Origin: RPQJ01 sp963823535
GTDB taxonomy: Bacteria; Pseudomonadota; Gammaproteobacteria; Steroidobacterales; Steroidobacteraceae
Reading direction: 5' to 3'
Length of the DNA: 64,000 nucleotides
Assembly: GCA_963823535.1 (NCBI GenBank)
Contig: CAWGLZ010000006.1
Location: 186,001 to 250,000 of the forward strand
The notes below the pieces were generated by a model. It was not told the origin of the DNA. It searched no databases and worked only from the letters and a program-made list of their open reading frames with translations. The position numbers were made by a program, and so were the translations under genes. This document shows, piece by piece, positions 33,371 through 42,000 of this stretch. Within the stretch, counting starts at the first letter, position 1, and each line of letters starts with the position of its first letter.

Positions 33371-35383
33371 TTGGCCGGCGTCGACGAAATCCTTGACGAA
33401 CTCAGCGAAGGTCGGGCCACCCTGGAGGAGACGACCGCCGCGCTGCGTCGTGCGCGGGACGAGCAGGGCATCGAGGATGCGGCGATCAGCGGCGCCCTCG
33501 AGCGCTACGTCGCGACCGGCGCACTCTCGTCCGACGACGCGACGGCACTGACCCCCGCGCCGGCGGCGATCGCCGCGGCGGCTGCACCGCGCGACCAGAC
33601 GATGCTGCGCCCTGCGACGGATGTTCCGCCACCGGCCGCAACGCCTCGCACCACTCCGCCGCCGGAGATGTCTCGCCCTTCCTCGCCGCCGCCCGAGCTG
33701 TCGCGTCCTGCCTCCCCACCGCCCGAGTTGTCGCGTCCGTCCTCTCCACGGCCTGAGATGTCTCGTCCCTCCGCAGCGCCCGAGACGCTGTACGCCGCCG
33801 GTCCACCGGGAACCGGGGGCAGCGGCTCGAGCGGCTGGCGCAAGTGGGCGGAAACCAACATGCACGGCGCACGGATCGGTGTCGGCGACGTGCTGCGTGA
33901 GCGCTTCGTGCTTGAGGAAGCCATCGGCGAGGGCGGCATGGGCCTCGTGTTCCGGGCCCGCGACCGGCGCCGGGACGAGGCTCGCGACCGGAACCCGTTC
34001 GTCGCCATCAAGATCCTGGGCGACGATTTCAAGAGCCACCCCGACGCGCTGATCTCGCTGCAGCGCGAGGCGCGCCGGATGCAGCAGCTCTCGCATCCGA
34101 ACATCGCCTCGGTCTACGACTTCGATCGCGACGGCCCACACGTCTACCTGGTCATGGAACTGCTCGAGGGCGAGTCGCTCGAGAAGATCATTGCACGTCA
34201 CCCGGGGGTCGGACTGCCGCCCGAACTCGCCCATCAGCTGATCGAAGGCGCCGGCAGCGCACTCAAGCACGCACACTCGCGCGGCGTGGTGCATTCGGAC
34301 TTCAAGCCTGCCAACGTGTTCCTGACGCGGAACGGCGAGGTCAAGATCATCGATTTCGGGATTGCGCGCATCGCGAAGGACTCGGTGCCGGGAACGGATG
34401 CCGCACTGACGGTCTTCGATGCCGGGCAACTCGGTGCCTGGACCAATGCCTACGCGAGTCCCGAGCAGATCCTGGCCGCGGCGGAGCCGGATGCGCGCGA
34501 CGACATCTACGCGTTCGGACTCGTGGTGTACGAAGCGCTGACGGGCAAGCACCCGTTCGAGCGCAAGTCCGCGGTCGAGGCACGCTTTCGCGACATGAAG
34601 CTCGAACCGGTGGCAGGCCTCACCGCGAAGCAGAACGAAACGCTGGCGGCGGCATTGGCGTTCGACCGGGCACAACGGCTCGGCGACGTCACGGCGCTGG
34701 TGCAGGCACTGGTGCCGAGCGACGACCCGATCATCGCCGTCCGGGACGGCCCGCGCCCCGCGAGTGGCAGTGCGGCAGAGGCCGCCCCGCCGTCGCGACG
34801 GATCGGCCGCACCGTCGCGATGGCGATCGGCGGATTGGCGTGGCTCGCCTTCTTTGCATTCTACTGGCTGGGTCGGGATTCGCCGCCGGAGGACGGAGCC
34901 GGGGCGGACGCCGGTGGGCCTGTCGCGACGGCGGCGGCACCTTCCGCACCGCCCGAGCCGGGCAAGGAGCCCGCCGCGCGGCCGGCGCCGGAACCGAAAG
35001 CGCTGCCCGTCGCAAAACCGCCAGCGGTCGTGTCGGCGACGCCGGCGACAGGCGACCCGGGCGCATCCGGATCGGCGGCGGGCAGCGGCCCCCAGGCACC
35101 CGTAGCCCCATCCGTCGATGCGAAGGCGGCCGGGTCGTCCGCGCCGACCCCCGTGGCGAAGGAAGTCGCACCGACCCCCGACGATGCAGGAGAGGGAGCG
35201 GCCGGCCTGGCAGCCACGGAGGCGAATGCATCCGCCAGCGAGTCGCCCGCCGATCCGTCGGCTGAATCACCATCGAGTACCGCGGAACTCTATCGGTGGG
35301 TGGACAAGGACGGAAAGATCCAGTTCGGCGAAAAGCCGCCGGACGAGTACGCCAGTTCCGCCGTCAAGGTGATGGATTTCTAG
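33371..35383 (+). CDS. PpkA-like Ser/Thr kinase with a C-terminal DUF4124
   Basis: TTG 33371 is the likely start (GGGGGGAC upstream), giving 670 aa. Segments in order are a short helical head, a proline-rich linker with four 11-residue repeats (about 95-140), a Hanks-type kinase domain (about 175-440), a transmembrane helix (AMAIGGLAWLAFFAFYWLG, near 480), a long Ala/Pro-rich periplasmic stalk, and a terminal DUF4124-like unit (LYRWVDKDGKIQFGEKPP). The kinase core has AIGEGGMGLVFRARD, VAIKIL with the ATP Lys, HSDFKPANVFL and DFGIARI. The usual HRD is HSD, so Arg is replaced by Ser, as in RD-minus kinases. It probably phosphorylates the FHA protein and controls T6SS firing in response to an envelope signal. 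Confidence 0.93.
   Translation: MAGVDEILDELSEGRATLEETTAALRRARDEQGIEDAAISGALERYVATGALSSDDATALTPAPAAIAAAAAPRDQTMLRPATDVPPPAATPRTTPPPEMSRPSSPPPELSRPASPPPELSRPSSPRPEMSRPSAAPETLYAAGPPGTGGSGSSGWRKWAETNMHGARIGVGDVLRERFVLEEAIGEGGMGLVFRARDRRRDEARDRNPFVAIKILGDDFKSHPDALISLQREARRMQQLSHPNIASVYDFDRDGPHVYLVMELLEGESLEKIIARHPGVGLPPELAHQLIEGAGSALKHAHSRGVVHSDFKPANVFLTRNGEVKIIDFGIARIAKDSVPGTDAALTVFDAGQLGAWTNAYASPEQILAAAEPDARDDIYAFGLVVYEALTGKHPFERKSAVEARFRDMKLEPVAGLTAKQNETLAAALAFDRAQRLGDVTALVQALVPSDDPIIAVRDGPRPASGSAAEAAPPSRRIGRTVAMAIGGLAWLAFFAFYWLGRDSPPEDGAGADAGGPVATAAAPSAPPEPGKEPAARPAPEPKALPVAKPPAVVSATPATGDPGASGSAAGSGPQAPVAPSVDAKAAGSSAPTPVAKEVAPTPDDAGEGAAGLAATEANASASESPADPSAESPSSTAELYRWVDKDGKIQFGEKPPDEYASSAVKVMDF
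33658..33780. repeat. 33-bp repeats in the kinase proline-rich linker
   Basis: Four in-frame copies of an 11-residue unit (PPEMSRPSSPP or close variants: PPELSRPASPP, PPELSRPSSPR, PEMSRPSAAPE) lie between the head and the kinase domain. Ser-Pro and Ser residues make it a plausible autophosphorylation or spacer segment. Confidence 0.8.
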
Positions 35384-35384
35384 C

Positions 35385-36656
35385 ATGACGCGATTTTTTT
35401 TCGGCAAGACGTCGGGGGCGACCGATTCCCTGCGGGCAAGGTTGCTCGGACTCGCCGCCTGCCTGCTGGCCGTGTGCATGCCGGTGCTGGCGGACGACCT
35501 GCCGCTCGAGACCCGCGAGAAGCTGATGAAGGAGCAGGCCATCGAGGCCGTGAAGAGCGGCGACAGCGGCGCGCTCCTCGTTGCGATGGACGAGTACCGG
35601 ACGCTCGAGCGCCTGGGGGTGACGATTCCAGCCGGCCTGTTTTTCGCAGAGGCCGATTCCGCCCGCTCGAGCGGCGACCCGGTGCGCGCCGAGCGCGCGT
35701 TCAACGACTTTTTCCGGGTGGCGCCACCTGAGGGCGAGGCCTTCGCCGAGGCGCTCCGCGTCTACGGAGAGTTCCGCAAGAGCATTCCGGAGTCCGTCTG
35801 GCCGATCCTTGAACAGATGGCGCCGATCCCGGGCCGATCGGCGGACTCCGCCGCCGGGACGCCCGCAATACAGGGTGCCCCGTTCTCGTTGTCACGACGC
35901 GCCGTGACCCGCAGGCAGTTCGATGCCTTCATCAAGGCGACGGACTATCGGCCCCAGGGCCAGGACGGAGCCGGCGGCTGCCCCGGGAGCCCGAGTCCGA
36001 CGGACGGCGGGACGGAGACTGGTGCCGGACCCGCCGCGGCGGATGATCCCGTGGTGTGCGTGAGCTGGATCGACGCGGACGCCTATGTGGAATGGCTGAG
36101 ACAGTCGTCGGGCCTCAAGTTTCGCCTGCCGACCGCCGCCGAATGGGAACTTGCGGCGTACACGGTCGGATCGGTGGCCGAGCCCGCGACCGACATTCCG
36201 GCCGACGTTCCGGCCGAGGCCCCGCCTGAGAGCCCGAGCGAGGTTTCAGTCGGGGATCTGGCCGGGTCCCCGACCGGGGACGCCGTCGAGACCCTGGCCG
36301 AGGATGCGGTCGCGACCCCTGCCGAGAGCGCCACCGAGGGTTTGGCCGACGGCGCGGTCGTGAGCCCGGTCGAGGGTCTCGCGGACGACCTGCCCGAGAG
36401 CCCGGCGGCCAGCGCGGCGCCGACCCCGAAGCCGGCGCACATCGAGCACCTCTCGGCCAGTCGCTCGGAGTGGGTGCACGACTGTGCGACCCCGGCTGCG
36501 CCGGACGGCGCGCAGGATCGCAGCGAGCCCTGCCTGAAGCACGTTGCCGTGCGATATCGCCCCCCGGGCACGTCGTCTGAGGCGGCCGGCGATCCCAGGG
36601 TGGTCCTCGGGAACGGCTATCGGGCTGACAATCTGGGCTTCCGCCTCGCGCTGTGA
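35385..36656 (+). CDS. SUMF1/FGE-like exported protein, partner of the kinase
   Basis: The 423-aa protein starts one base after the kinase stop, so it is coupled to it. A signal peptide is visible (LLGLAACLLAVCMPVLADD). Residues 40-140 are a helical region (LETREKLMKEQAIEAVKSGD). The remainder resembles the formylglycine-generating-enzyme/sulfatase-modifying fold: FSLSRRAVTRRQFDAFIKAT, VVCVSWIDADAYVEWLRQ, FRLPTAAEWELAAY, and the end GNGYRADNLGFRLAL. An acidic Pro/Glu repeat insertion of about 120 residues (PADVPAEAPPESPSEVSV and following) interrupts the fold. Such domains occur in T6SS phosphorylation pathways as periplasmic partners of PpkA. Typical active-site Cys residues are not clearly placed, so it may be a binding, not catalytic, protein. 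Confidence 0.8.
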   Translation: MTRFFFGKTSGATDSLRARLLGLAACLLAVCMPVLADDLPLETREKLMKEQAIEAVKSGDSGALLVAMDEYRTLERLGVTIPAGLFFAEADSARSSGDPVRAERAFNDFFRVAPPEGEAFAEALRVYGEFRKSIPESVWPILEQMAPIPGRSADSAAGTPAIQGAPFSLSRRAVTRRQFDAFIKATDYRPQGQDGAGGCPGSPSPTDGGTETGAGPAAADDPVVCVSWIDADAYVEWLRQSSGLKFRLPTAAEWELAAYTVGSVAEPATDIPADVPAEAPPESPSEVSVGDLAGSPTGDAVETLAEDAVATPAESATEGLADGAVVSPVEGLADDLPESPAASAAPTPKPAHIEHLSASRSEWVHDCATPAAPDGAQDRSEPCLKHVAVRYRPPGTSSEAAGDPRVVLGNGYRADNLGFRLAL

Positions 36657-36774
36657 GCTCGGCCGGCGAATCGTACGGTCGATCGCGTAAATAGCTGATT
36701 TAAAGCAATAAAAGACCAAATAGGCCCACGCCAAAAGGTGCGCGGGCTGGCGTTTTCCGTCGATTTATGCTGCA

Positions 36775-37230
36775 ATGCAGCACATGAAAGCGATGATCCC
36801 GTTCGTTGCGATGGCCGGTGTCCCCCGGGTCCAGGATCCCGGGCGGGGCGGTCCCGCGCTGCTGGCCGTCGCAGCGCTGATCGCCGTCCTGTCGGTCGCC
36901 CCGACGGGCGGCTCCGGCTCACCCGAGAACACAGCGCCGGCCTGGACCCAGCAGGGTCCCGTTTCCTGGTACGGCCCCGGCTTCCATGGGCGCCGCACGG
37001 CCAACGGTGAGATCTTCGACACCCACGAGCTGACGATGGCCCACCGCACGCTCGATTTCGGCACCGAGGTCCGCGTCACCAACCTCGAGAACGGTCGCAG
37101 CGTGGTCGTGCGCGTCAACGACCGCGGCCCCTACGTCGGCGGCCGGATCGCCGACCTGTCGCACGCGGCCGCGAGCAAGCTCGGCTTCGTCGACGACGGG
37201 GTCGTCCCCGCCCGTATCGAACTGCTCTGA
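36775..37230 (+). CDS. rlpA: RlpA-like double-psi beta-barrel protein
   Basis: The 151-aa protein has an N-terminal hydrophobic export segment (ALLAVAALIAVLSVAPTGG, about residues 29-47) and an RlpA domain. That domain shows VSWYGPGFHGRRTANGEIFD, LTMAHRTLDFGTEVRVTNLE, NGRSVVVRVNDRGPYVGGRI, DLSHAAASKLGF. The Asp and His positions of the septal lytic-transglycosylase RlpA family (including the NDRGPY loop) are present. There is no SPOR domain, so it is a short form. Upstream bases 36657-36774 form a locally AT-rich spacer separating it from the T6SS genes. Confidence 0.85.
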   Translation: MQHMKAMIPFVAMAGVPRVQDPGRGGPALLAVAALIAVLSVAPTGGSGSPENTAPAWTQQGPVSWYGPGFHGRRTANGEIFDTHELTMAHRTLDFGTEVRVTNLENGRSVVVRVNDRGPYVGGRIADLSHAAASKLGFVDDGVVPARIELL

Positions 37231-37246
37231 CGCCGATCGCCCCGCG

Positions 37247-37954
37247 TCACGCGAAGGCGACGTACACGCGCCTGTTGTGCTTGCCCTTGTTCTCGACCTT
37301 CGTCACGGTCACGCGACCGATTTCGCCGGTTGCCGCGACATGCGTCCCGCCACAGGGCTGCAGGTCCACGCCGGGGATCTCGAGCAGGCGGATCCGCCCC
37401 ACACCGCGCGGCGGCTGCACCGACATCGTGCGCACCAGCTCGGGCTGGCGGTCGAGTTCATCATCCGTGATCCACAGCGACTGCACGGCGTGGTTCGCCT
37501 CGACGAGCGCATTGACCGCTTCGGTCACGCGTTCCTTGTCGATCTCGTCCTGGGTGTCGAAGTCGAGCCGGCCCTTGTCGGCCGCGATCTGCCCGCCGGT
37601 GACGCCGTAGCGCAGCACGGAACCGAGCAGGTGCAGGCAGGTGTGCATGCGCATGTGCGCGTGGCGACGTTCCCAGTCGAGCAACGCTTCCACCGGGTCG
37701 CCGGCGCCGGGCGGCGGTATGCCGGCTTCCAGCACGTGCAGGACACGCCCGGCCTCGCCCTTGCGCGTGTCGACCACTCGCCACTCGCGCCCATCCGTCG
37801 CGCGCAGCACGCCCGTGTCGCCCGGCTGGCCGCCGCCGAGCGGGTAGAACACGGTGCGATCGAGCACGACGCCCGCGGGACCGCTCTCGACGACGGTCGC
37901 GTCACAGGATCGCCGGTAGGCGTCGGCCTGGAACAGCGGCTCGGTAATGCTCAC
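37247..37954 (-). CDS. Alanyl-tRNA editing protein (AlaX type)
   Basis: GTG 37954 follows AGGAAGGAG and gives 235 aa. The protein matches the trans-editing module of AlaRS. FYPLGGGQPGDTGVL is near the start, the zinc/catalytic HxxxH motif appears in HAHMRMHTCLHLLGSV, and CGGTHVAATGEIGRV is the C-terminal Cys/His signature. It hydrolyses misacylated Ser- or Gly-tRNA(Ala). It is 26 bases downstream of the arginase gene in the same direction. Confidence 0.93.
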   Translation of the reverse strand: MSITEPLFQADAYRRSCDATVVESGPAGVVLDRTVFYPLGGGQPGDTGVLRATDGREWRVVDTRKGEAGRVLHVLEAGIPPPGAGDPVEALLDWERRHAHMRMHTCLHLLGSVLRYGVTGGQIAADKGRLDFDTQDEIDKERVTEAVNALVEANHAVQSLWITDDELDRQPELVRTMSVQPPRGVGRIRLLEIPGVDLQPCGGTHVAATGEIGRVTVTKVENKGKHNRRVYVAFA

Positions 37955-37980
37955 GGTGTCCGCTCCTTCCTGCTGCGGTC

Positions 37981-38973
37981 TCAATGCCGCAGGCGTCGCC
38001 CGCCGTCGCGGGCGGTGGCGTCGCGTCGCTCGTCCGCGGGTCGCTCGGGTCGCCTCATCAGCGTGCTCTTGCCGAACAGCGACTCGACGAGGTCCACCGC
38101 GAGCGACGCCGTGCGATTGCGCACGTCGAACGCCGGGTTCAGCTCGACGATGTCGAGCGAGGCGATTCGTCCCGTATCCGCGATCATCTCCATACAGAGC
38201 TGCGCCTCCCGGTAGGTCGGGCCGCCAGGCACCGTGGTACCGACGCCCGGCGCGATCGCCGGATCGAGGAAGTCGACGTCGAAGCTCACGTGCAGGTGCG
38301 TATCGGCGTCGAGACCGGCGAGCGCCTGCTCCATCGTGGCACGCATGCCCCGCTCGTCCACGTATCGCATGTCGAACACGTCGAGCCCCTGCTCGTGGAC
38401 GAAACGACGCTCGCCCGGGTCGACACTGCGCACGCCCACCTGCCGCAGGCAGTCGGGCGTGAGGGCCGGCGTATCGCCGGCGATCGCAACGAGTTCCTTC
38501 GGGCCGAACCCGAACAGGCAGGCGACCGGCATGCCGTGCAGGTTGCCGCTGGGCGAGAGCTCGGAGGTGTTGAAATCGGCGTGGGCGTCGAGCCACAGCA
38601 CGCGGAGCTTGCGGCCGGACTGGCGGCAGTGCTTCGCGACGGCACCGATCGAACCGAGACTGAGCGAGTGGTCGCCCCCTAGCAGCACCGGCAGGTGGTC
38701 GTGGCGCAGTTCGGCGAGCACCGCGTCGTGCACGAGGCGGTTCCACTGCACGACTTCCGGCAGGTGGCGGTAACCCGCCGCCGGAGGCTGCCACGGATTG
38801 CCCGGACCCGCGAGGTTGCCGCGGTCGACGACGTGCAGGCCGTGTCCCTCCAGGCGCCGTTGCACGCCGGCCACGCGCAGCGCCTCGGGGCCCATGGACG
38901 CGCCCCGCTCGCTCGCACCGACGTCGGTCGGTGCACCGATCAGCGCCGCAACCTTCGCCGCGCGGGCGTTCAC
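37981..38973 (-). CDS. rocF: Arginase
   Basis: The GTG at 38973 overlaps the stop of the ornithine cyclodeaminase gene by 4 bases (GTGA), giving 330 aa. Manganese-binding motifs are LLGGDHSLSLGS, VLWLDAHADFNT and SFDVDFLDPAIAPGVGT, with the MRYVDERG region between. The reaction is L-arginine to ornithine plus urea. Together with the next gene it forms an arginine-to-proline route: arginase makes ornithine and ornithine cyclodeaminase makes proline and ammonia. A member of the wider ureohydrolase family with another substrate is possible, but context favours arginase. Confidence 0.93.
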   Translation of the reverse strand: MNARAAKVAALIGAPTDVGASERGASMGPEALRVAGVQRRLEGHGLHVVDRGNLAGPGNPWQPPAAGYRHLPEVVQWNRLVHDAVLAELRHDHLPVLLGGDHSLSLGSIGAVAKHCRQSGRKLRVLWLDAHADFNTSELSPSGNLHGMPVACLFGFGPKELVAIAGDTPALTPDCLRQVGVRSVDPGERRFVHEQGLDVFDMRYVDERGMRATMEQALAGLDADTHLHVSFDVDFLDPAIAPGVGTTVPGGPTYREAQLCMEMIADTGRIASLDIVELNPAFDVRNRTASLAVDLVESLFGKSTLMRRPERPADERRDATARDGGRRLRH

Positions 38974-40043
38974 GCGCTGACCCGGAGCGGCACCGGCCGC
39001 GCCGCCGCCGGCGGCTCCGCGAGCAGCGAGAAGAGGTTCTTCGGATCGGCGAGTTCGGGAACCAGGTCGACCTGCGGACGCTCGCCGCGTTCCGCGCGAT
39101 TGAGGCGCTGCAGGTAGCGCAGCGACGAGAAATCCTCGAGCGCGAAGCCGACCGAATCGAAGATCGTCACTTCGCCGTCGTCGCCACGGCCGGCGGCGCG
39201 CCCCGCGACGACCTCGCTGAACTCGACGACCGGGAAGTCGGCCGGCATCTGTTGCAGCTCGCCCTCGACGCGCGACTGCGGCTCGAACTCGACGATCACG
39301 CGCGCGTCGGCGCGTGCCAGGATGTCGCCGTGCAGTTCGGTCTTGCCCGGGCAGTCGCCGCCGACCGCATTGAGATGCATGCCGGGCTCGACCATGTCGG
39401 GCGTGAGGATGATCGCGTTGCGCTTGTCCGCCGTGACGGTCGTGACGATGTCCGCGCCACGGGCCGCTTCGCCGGCCGACGCGCACCGAACCACCTCCAG
39501 ATCCTCGAGGCCCAGGGCCGCGAGATTGCGCGCCAGCTTATCCGTGGCGGCGGGATCGACGTCGAACAGGCGCAGCGCGCGGATGCCGAGCAGCTGGTGA
39601 AAGGCGAGCGACTGAAACTCGCTCTGCGCCCCGTTGCCGATCAACGCCATCGTGCGGCTGTCCTTCCGCGCCATCCAGCGCGCGGCCAGTACCGACATCG
39701 CCGCGGTGCGCAGCGCGGTCGTGAGCGTGAGTTCGGAGAGCAGCACCGGGTAGCCGGTGTCCACGTCGGCCAGCACGCCGAACGCAGTGACCGTCAGCAG
39801 GCCCTCGGCGGTGTTCTTGGGGTGACCGTTGACGTACTTGAACGAATACAGGCGGCCGTCGCTGATGGGCATCAGTTCGATGACGCCCACCGGCGAGTGC
39901 ACCGCGTGGCGCGGCGACTTGTCGAAATCGTTCCAGCGGCGGTAGTCCGCCTCGATCTCGGCCGCCAGCGCATCGATGAAGGCCGCCGTGCCGGTCCGGG
40001 TCACGAGTTCACGTACGCGCCCGATGCCGATGAAATCCACCAT
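38970..40043 (-). CDS. Ornithine cyclodeaminase
   Basis: ATG 40043 follows GGGGAGAG (8 bases away), giving 357 aa; the upstream in-frame ATG at 40118 has no such site. Hallmarks are FKYVNGHPKNTAEGLLTVTA, ELTLTTALRTAAMSVLAARW, the dinucleotide-binding MALIGNGAQSEFQSLAF and LNAVGGDCPGKTEL. It converts ornithine to proline and ammonia using bound NAD. It is translationally coupled to arginase and divergent from the Lrp gene. Confidence 0.94.
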   Translation of the reverse strand: MVDFIGIGRVRELVTRTGTAAFIDALAAEIEADYRRWNDFDKSPRHAVHSPVGVIELMPISDGRLYSFKYVNGHPKNTAEGLLTVTAFGVLADVDTGYPVLLSELTLTTALRTAAMSVLAARWMARKDSRTMALIGNGAQSEFQSLAFHQLLGIRALRLFDVDPAATDKLARNLAALGLEDLEVVRCASAGEAARGADIVTTVTADKRNAIILTPDMVEPGMHLNAVGGDCPGKTELHGDILARADARVIVEFEPQSRVEGELQQMPADFPVVEFSEVVAGRAAGRGDDGEVTIFDSVGFALEDFSSLRYLQRLNRAERGERPQVDLVPELADPKNLFSLLAEPPAAARPVPLRVSA

Positions 40044-40201
40044 GATCGCCGCTCTCCCCACGAGGCGGGCCGGGACGGTCCACCCATCATCAATAGTGTT
40101 GCTCAGGTGGGCGGCCAATGAAAAGACAGAAAATTGTATAATTAGCTCGTCTTATTGATCATTTCGACAGCTTCTACTGCCACTCTGCGAGGTCCACCTG
40201 C
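40044..40201. promoter_or_regulatory. Divergent promoter region of the arginine-degradation operon and the Lrp gene
   Basis: This 158-base gap contains a conspicuous AT-rich patch (40121-40170) against a GC-rich background, including TATAAT at 40137-40142 as a candidate -10 for the Lrp gene; its -35 is weak. AT-rich DNA between a divergent Lrp-type regulator and its target genes is the usual binding site for such regulators. I infer that the Lrp protein controls both directions in response to arginine or ornithine. Confidence 0.5.
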
Positions 40202-40624
40202 ATGGACGACATCGACCGCCGGCTCATCGCCTTGTTGCGCAACGACGCGCGGTCCACCGTCGCGGCGCTCGCGAAAGCGCTCGGCGTCGCCCGTGGCACC
40301 GTTCAGAACCGGATGGCCCGCCTCGCGGCGGACGGCACGATCGCCGGCTACACGGTGCGGCTCAAGCCGCAGGTGGAGGAGCATCCCATCCGCGCATTCA
40401 TGACCATCGCCGTGGAAGGCAACCGGATCGAGTCCGTCCTCAAGGACCTGCGTGGCGATACCGCCGTAGGCGCACTCCACAGCACGAACGGACGCTGGGA
40501 CATCGTCGCCGAACTGCGCGCCGACAGCCTCGAGTCCTTCGATCGCGTGCTCGGGCGCATCCGCCAGCTCGACGGCATTGCGCACACCGAGACCAGCCTG
40601 CTGCTGTCGACGGTCAAGCTCTGA
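40202..40624 (+). CDS. Lrp/AsnC-family regulator of arginine degradation
   Basis: The 140-aa protein has an N-terminal winged helix-turn-helix (DDIDRRLIALLRNDARSTVA, ALAKALGVARGTVQNRMARL) and a RAM ligand-binding domain (TIAVEGNRIESVLKDLRGD, VGALHSTNGRWDIVAELRAD). It is divergent from the ornithine cyclodeaminase/arginase genes, so an amino-acid-responsive switch for them is likely. It converges with the AstE-like gene, whose stop lies 2 bases from its own. Confidence 0.92.
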   Translation: MDDIDRRLIALLRNDARSTVAALAKALGVARGTVQNRMARLAADGTIAGYTVRLKPQVEEHPIRAFMTIAVEGNRIESVLKDLRGDTAVGALHSTNGRWDIVAELRADSLESFDRVLGRIRQLDGIAHTETSLLLSTVKL

Positions 40625-40625
40625 C

Positions 40626-41756
40626 TCAATCCGACAACAGCTTGCCGCTGCGCACCGCCTCGCGCCCGGCGACCTTTGCGACCTTGGTTCCCGCCGGCAC
40701 GAACCGACGGCTCTCGCGGGCATAGAACACGCCGTCGGTCGGGCTCGCGAGCGTCGTCACGCCCCCGTGCAGGGGATCGACGATCTCGACCAGCGGCTCG
40801 CCGCGCACCACGACCGAGCCGAGCTCACGCAGGAACACCACCACGCCGCCGTGTGGCGCCGCCACGGGGATCGAACCGGCCAGCGGCGTCGGCTCGCACT
40901 CGAGCGGCGGCAGCGCCTCGGGCGCGCCGTCGACGATGCCGCGACACGCCAGATACTGGAGGAGTCGCCGGGCGTCGGCCTCCGCGAGATCGTGCCGCAC
41001 GTCCGTCTCGCCCCGCAGCTCGACCGTGATCGCGATGCAGGCCGAGGGCAGGTTGACCGGTCGACCGAGGCGCGTGGTGAGTTCGGCCGCGAGGCGTGGC
41101 CACAGCATCGAGCAGGCCTCGTCGAAGGGGTCGTCGCCCGAGCGTTCCGCGACGAGGACCGCGCGGCTGCCGAGCAACCTGGCGAGCGGCTCCACCTCGG
41201 GCCACAACTGCGTCGCGGTGTAGAGATGCAGCACGGCCTCGTTGTCGCAGTGCAGGTCGAGCACGACTTCGGCATCGAGCGCGAGGGTGAGCAGCGCGCG
41301 GCGCAGGCTCTCGAGCTCGGTTTCGGCCGGCAACTCTGCGCAGGCCCGTCGAATGGCCTCGCGCACCAGCGCCGGCGTCGCCTCCCCGCCCGCCGAGAGT
41401 TTCGGCAGGAGCAGTTCACACACCCGCGGCACGACGTCCGCGTAGTGGCGGTTGAAGTTCTCGCCGCTCGCCAGGTCGAAGCGGCCCTGCAACCCGCCGA
41501 GCACGCGCTGCGACAGGCCGACGGGGTTCGCAAACGGTACCAGCACGACCTCGCCGCGGAGCGCGCCGCGCTCCTCGAGCGCGGCAAGCTGCCGGCGCAG
41601 ATGGTGCGCCACCAGCAACGCGGGAACTTCGTCGGCGTGCAGGGAGGCCTGGATCGTCGCCTTGCGCCCGGTCCCGGTCGGCCCGTAGTGCAGGCTCACC
41701 AGTTCGCGGGCGGTGCCGGGCGACGGCGGGACGAGGGGGTGCTTGTTCAGGATCAT
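40626..41756 (-). CDS. AstE/aspartoacylase-like M14 hydrolase
   Basis: This 376-aa protein belongs to the succinylglutamate desuccinylase/aspartoacylase branch of M14. Zinc-ligand motifs are QASLHADEVPALL (HxxE) and VVLDLHCDNEAVL (the later His), with the FANPVGL and GENFNRHYAD motifs between. The C-terminal lobe has TPLAGSIPVAAPHGGVVVFL and VDPLHGGVTTLASPTDGVFY, typical of this group. It cleaves an N-acyl amino acid; the substrate is unknown, but the neighbouring arginine-degradation genes make an arginine- or glutamate-derived acyl compound plausible. Confidence 0.85.
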   Translation of the reverse strand: MILNKHPLVPPSPGTARELVSLHYGPTGTGRKATIQASLHADEVPALLVAHHLRRQLAALEERGALRGEVVLVPFANPVGLSQRVLGGLQGRFDLASGENFNRHYADVVPRVCELLLPKLSAGGEATPALVREAIRRACAELPAETELESLRRALLTLALDAEVVLDLHCDNEAVLHLYTATQLWPEVEPLARLLGSRAVLVAERSGDDPFDEACSMLWPRLAAELTTRLGRPVNLPSACIAITVELRGETDVRHDLAEADARRLLQYLACRGIVDGAPEALPPLECEPTPLAGSIPVAAPHGGVVVFLRELGSVVVRGEPLVEIVDPLHGGVTTLASPTDGVFYARESRRFVPAGTKVAKVAGREAVRSGKLLSD

Positions 41757-42000
41757 GGGCGTTCCAGTGACTTGTATTCCGGAGCCGCCTGGCAGGCGGT
41801 CATTCCCGTCATTTCCAGGGGCGGTACAACGGCTGCGCGACCCGAACCTTGCGGATCGCCGGACAGCGCGGCCAGCCGCGACCAGACGGCATCGTTGTCA
41901 TGGCGGAGCGCACCGCCAATGGCGACGACCGGGCCTGCGGCCGCGCATGATGCCATTGCCAGACGCGATGCGTTTTTTTTCCGACAGCCGCTGAGTCATC

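Noticed and set aside
36657..36774. Hairpin terminator between the SUMF1-like gene and rlpA
   Set aside because: Candidate arms near GCCCACGCC and GGTGCGCGGGC pair imperfectly, so no terminator was annotated.
40137..40142. TATAAT as a firm promoter of the Lrp gene
   Set aside because: The -10 is perfect but no -35 lies at the right distance, so only a regulatory region is annotated.
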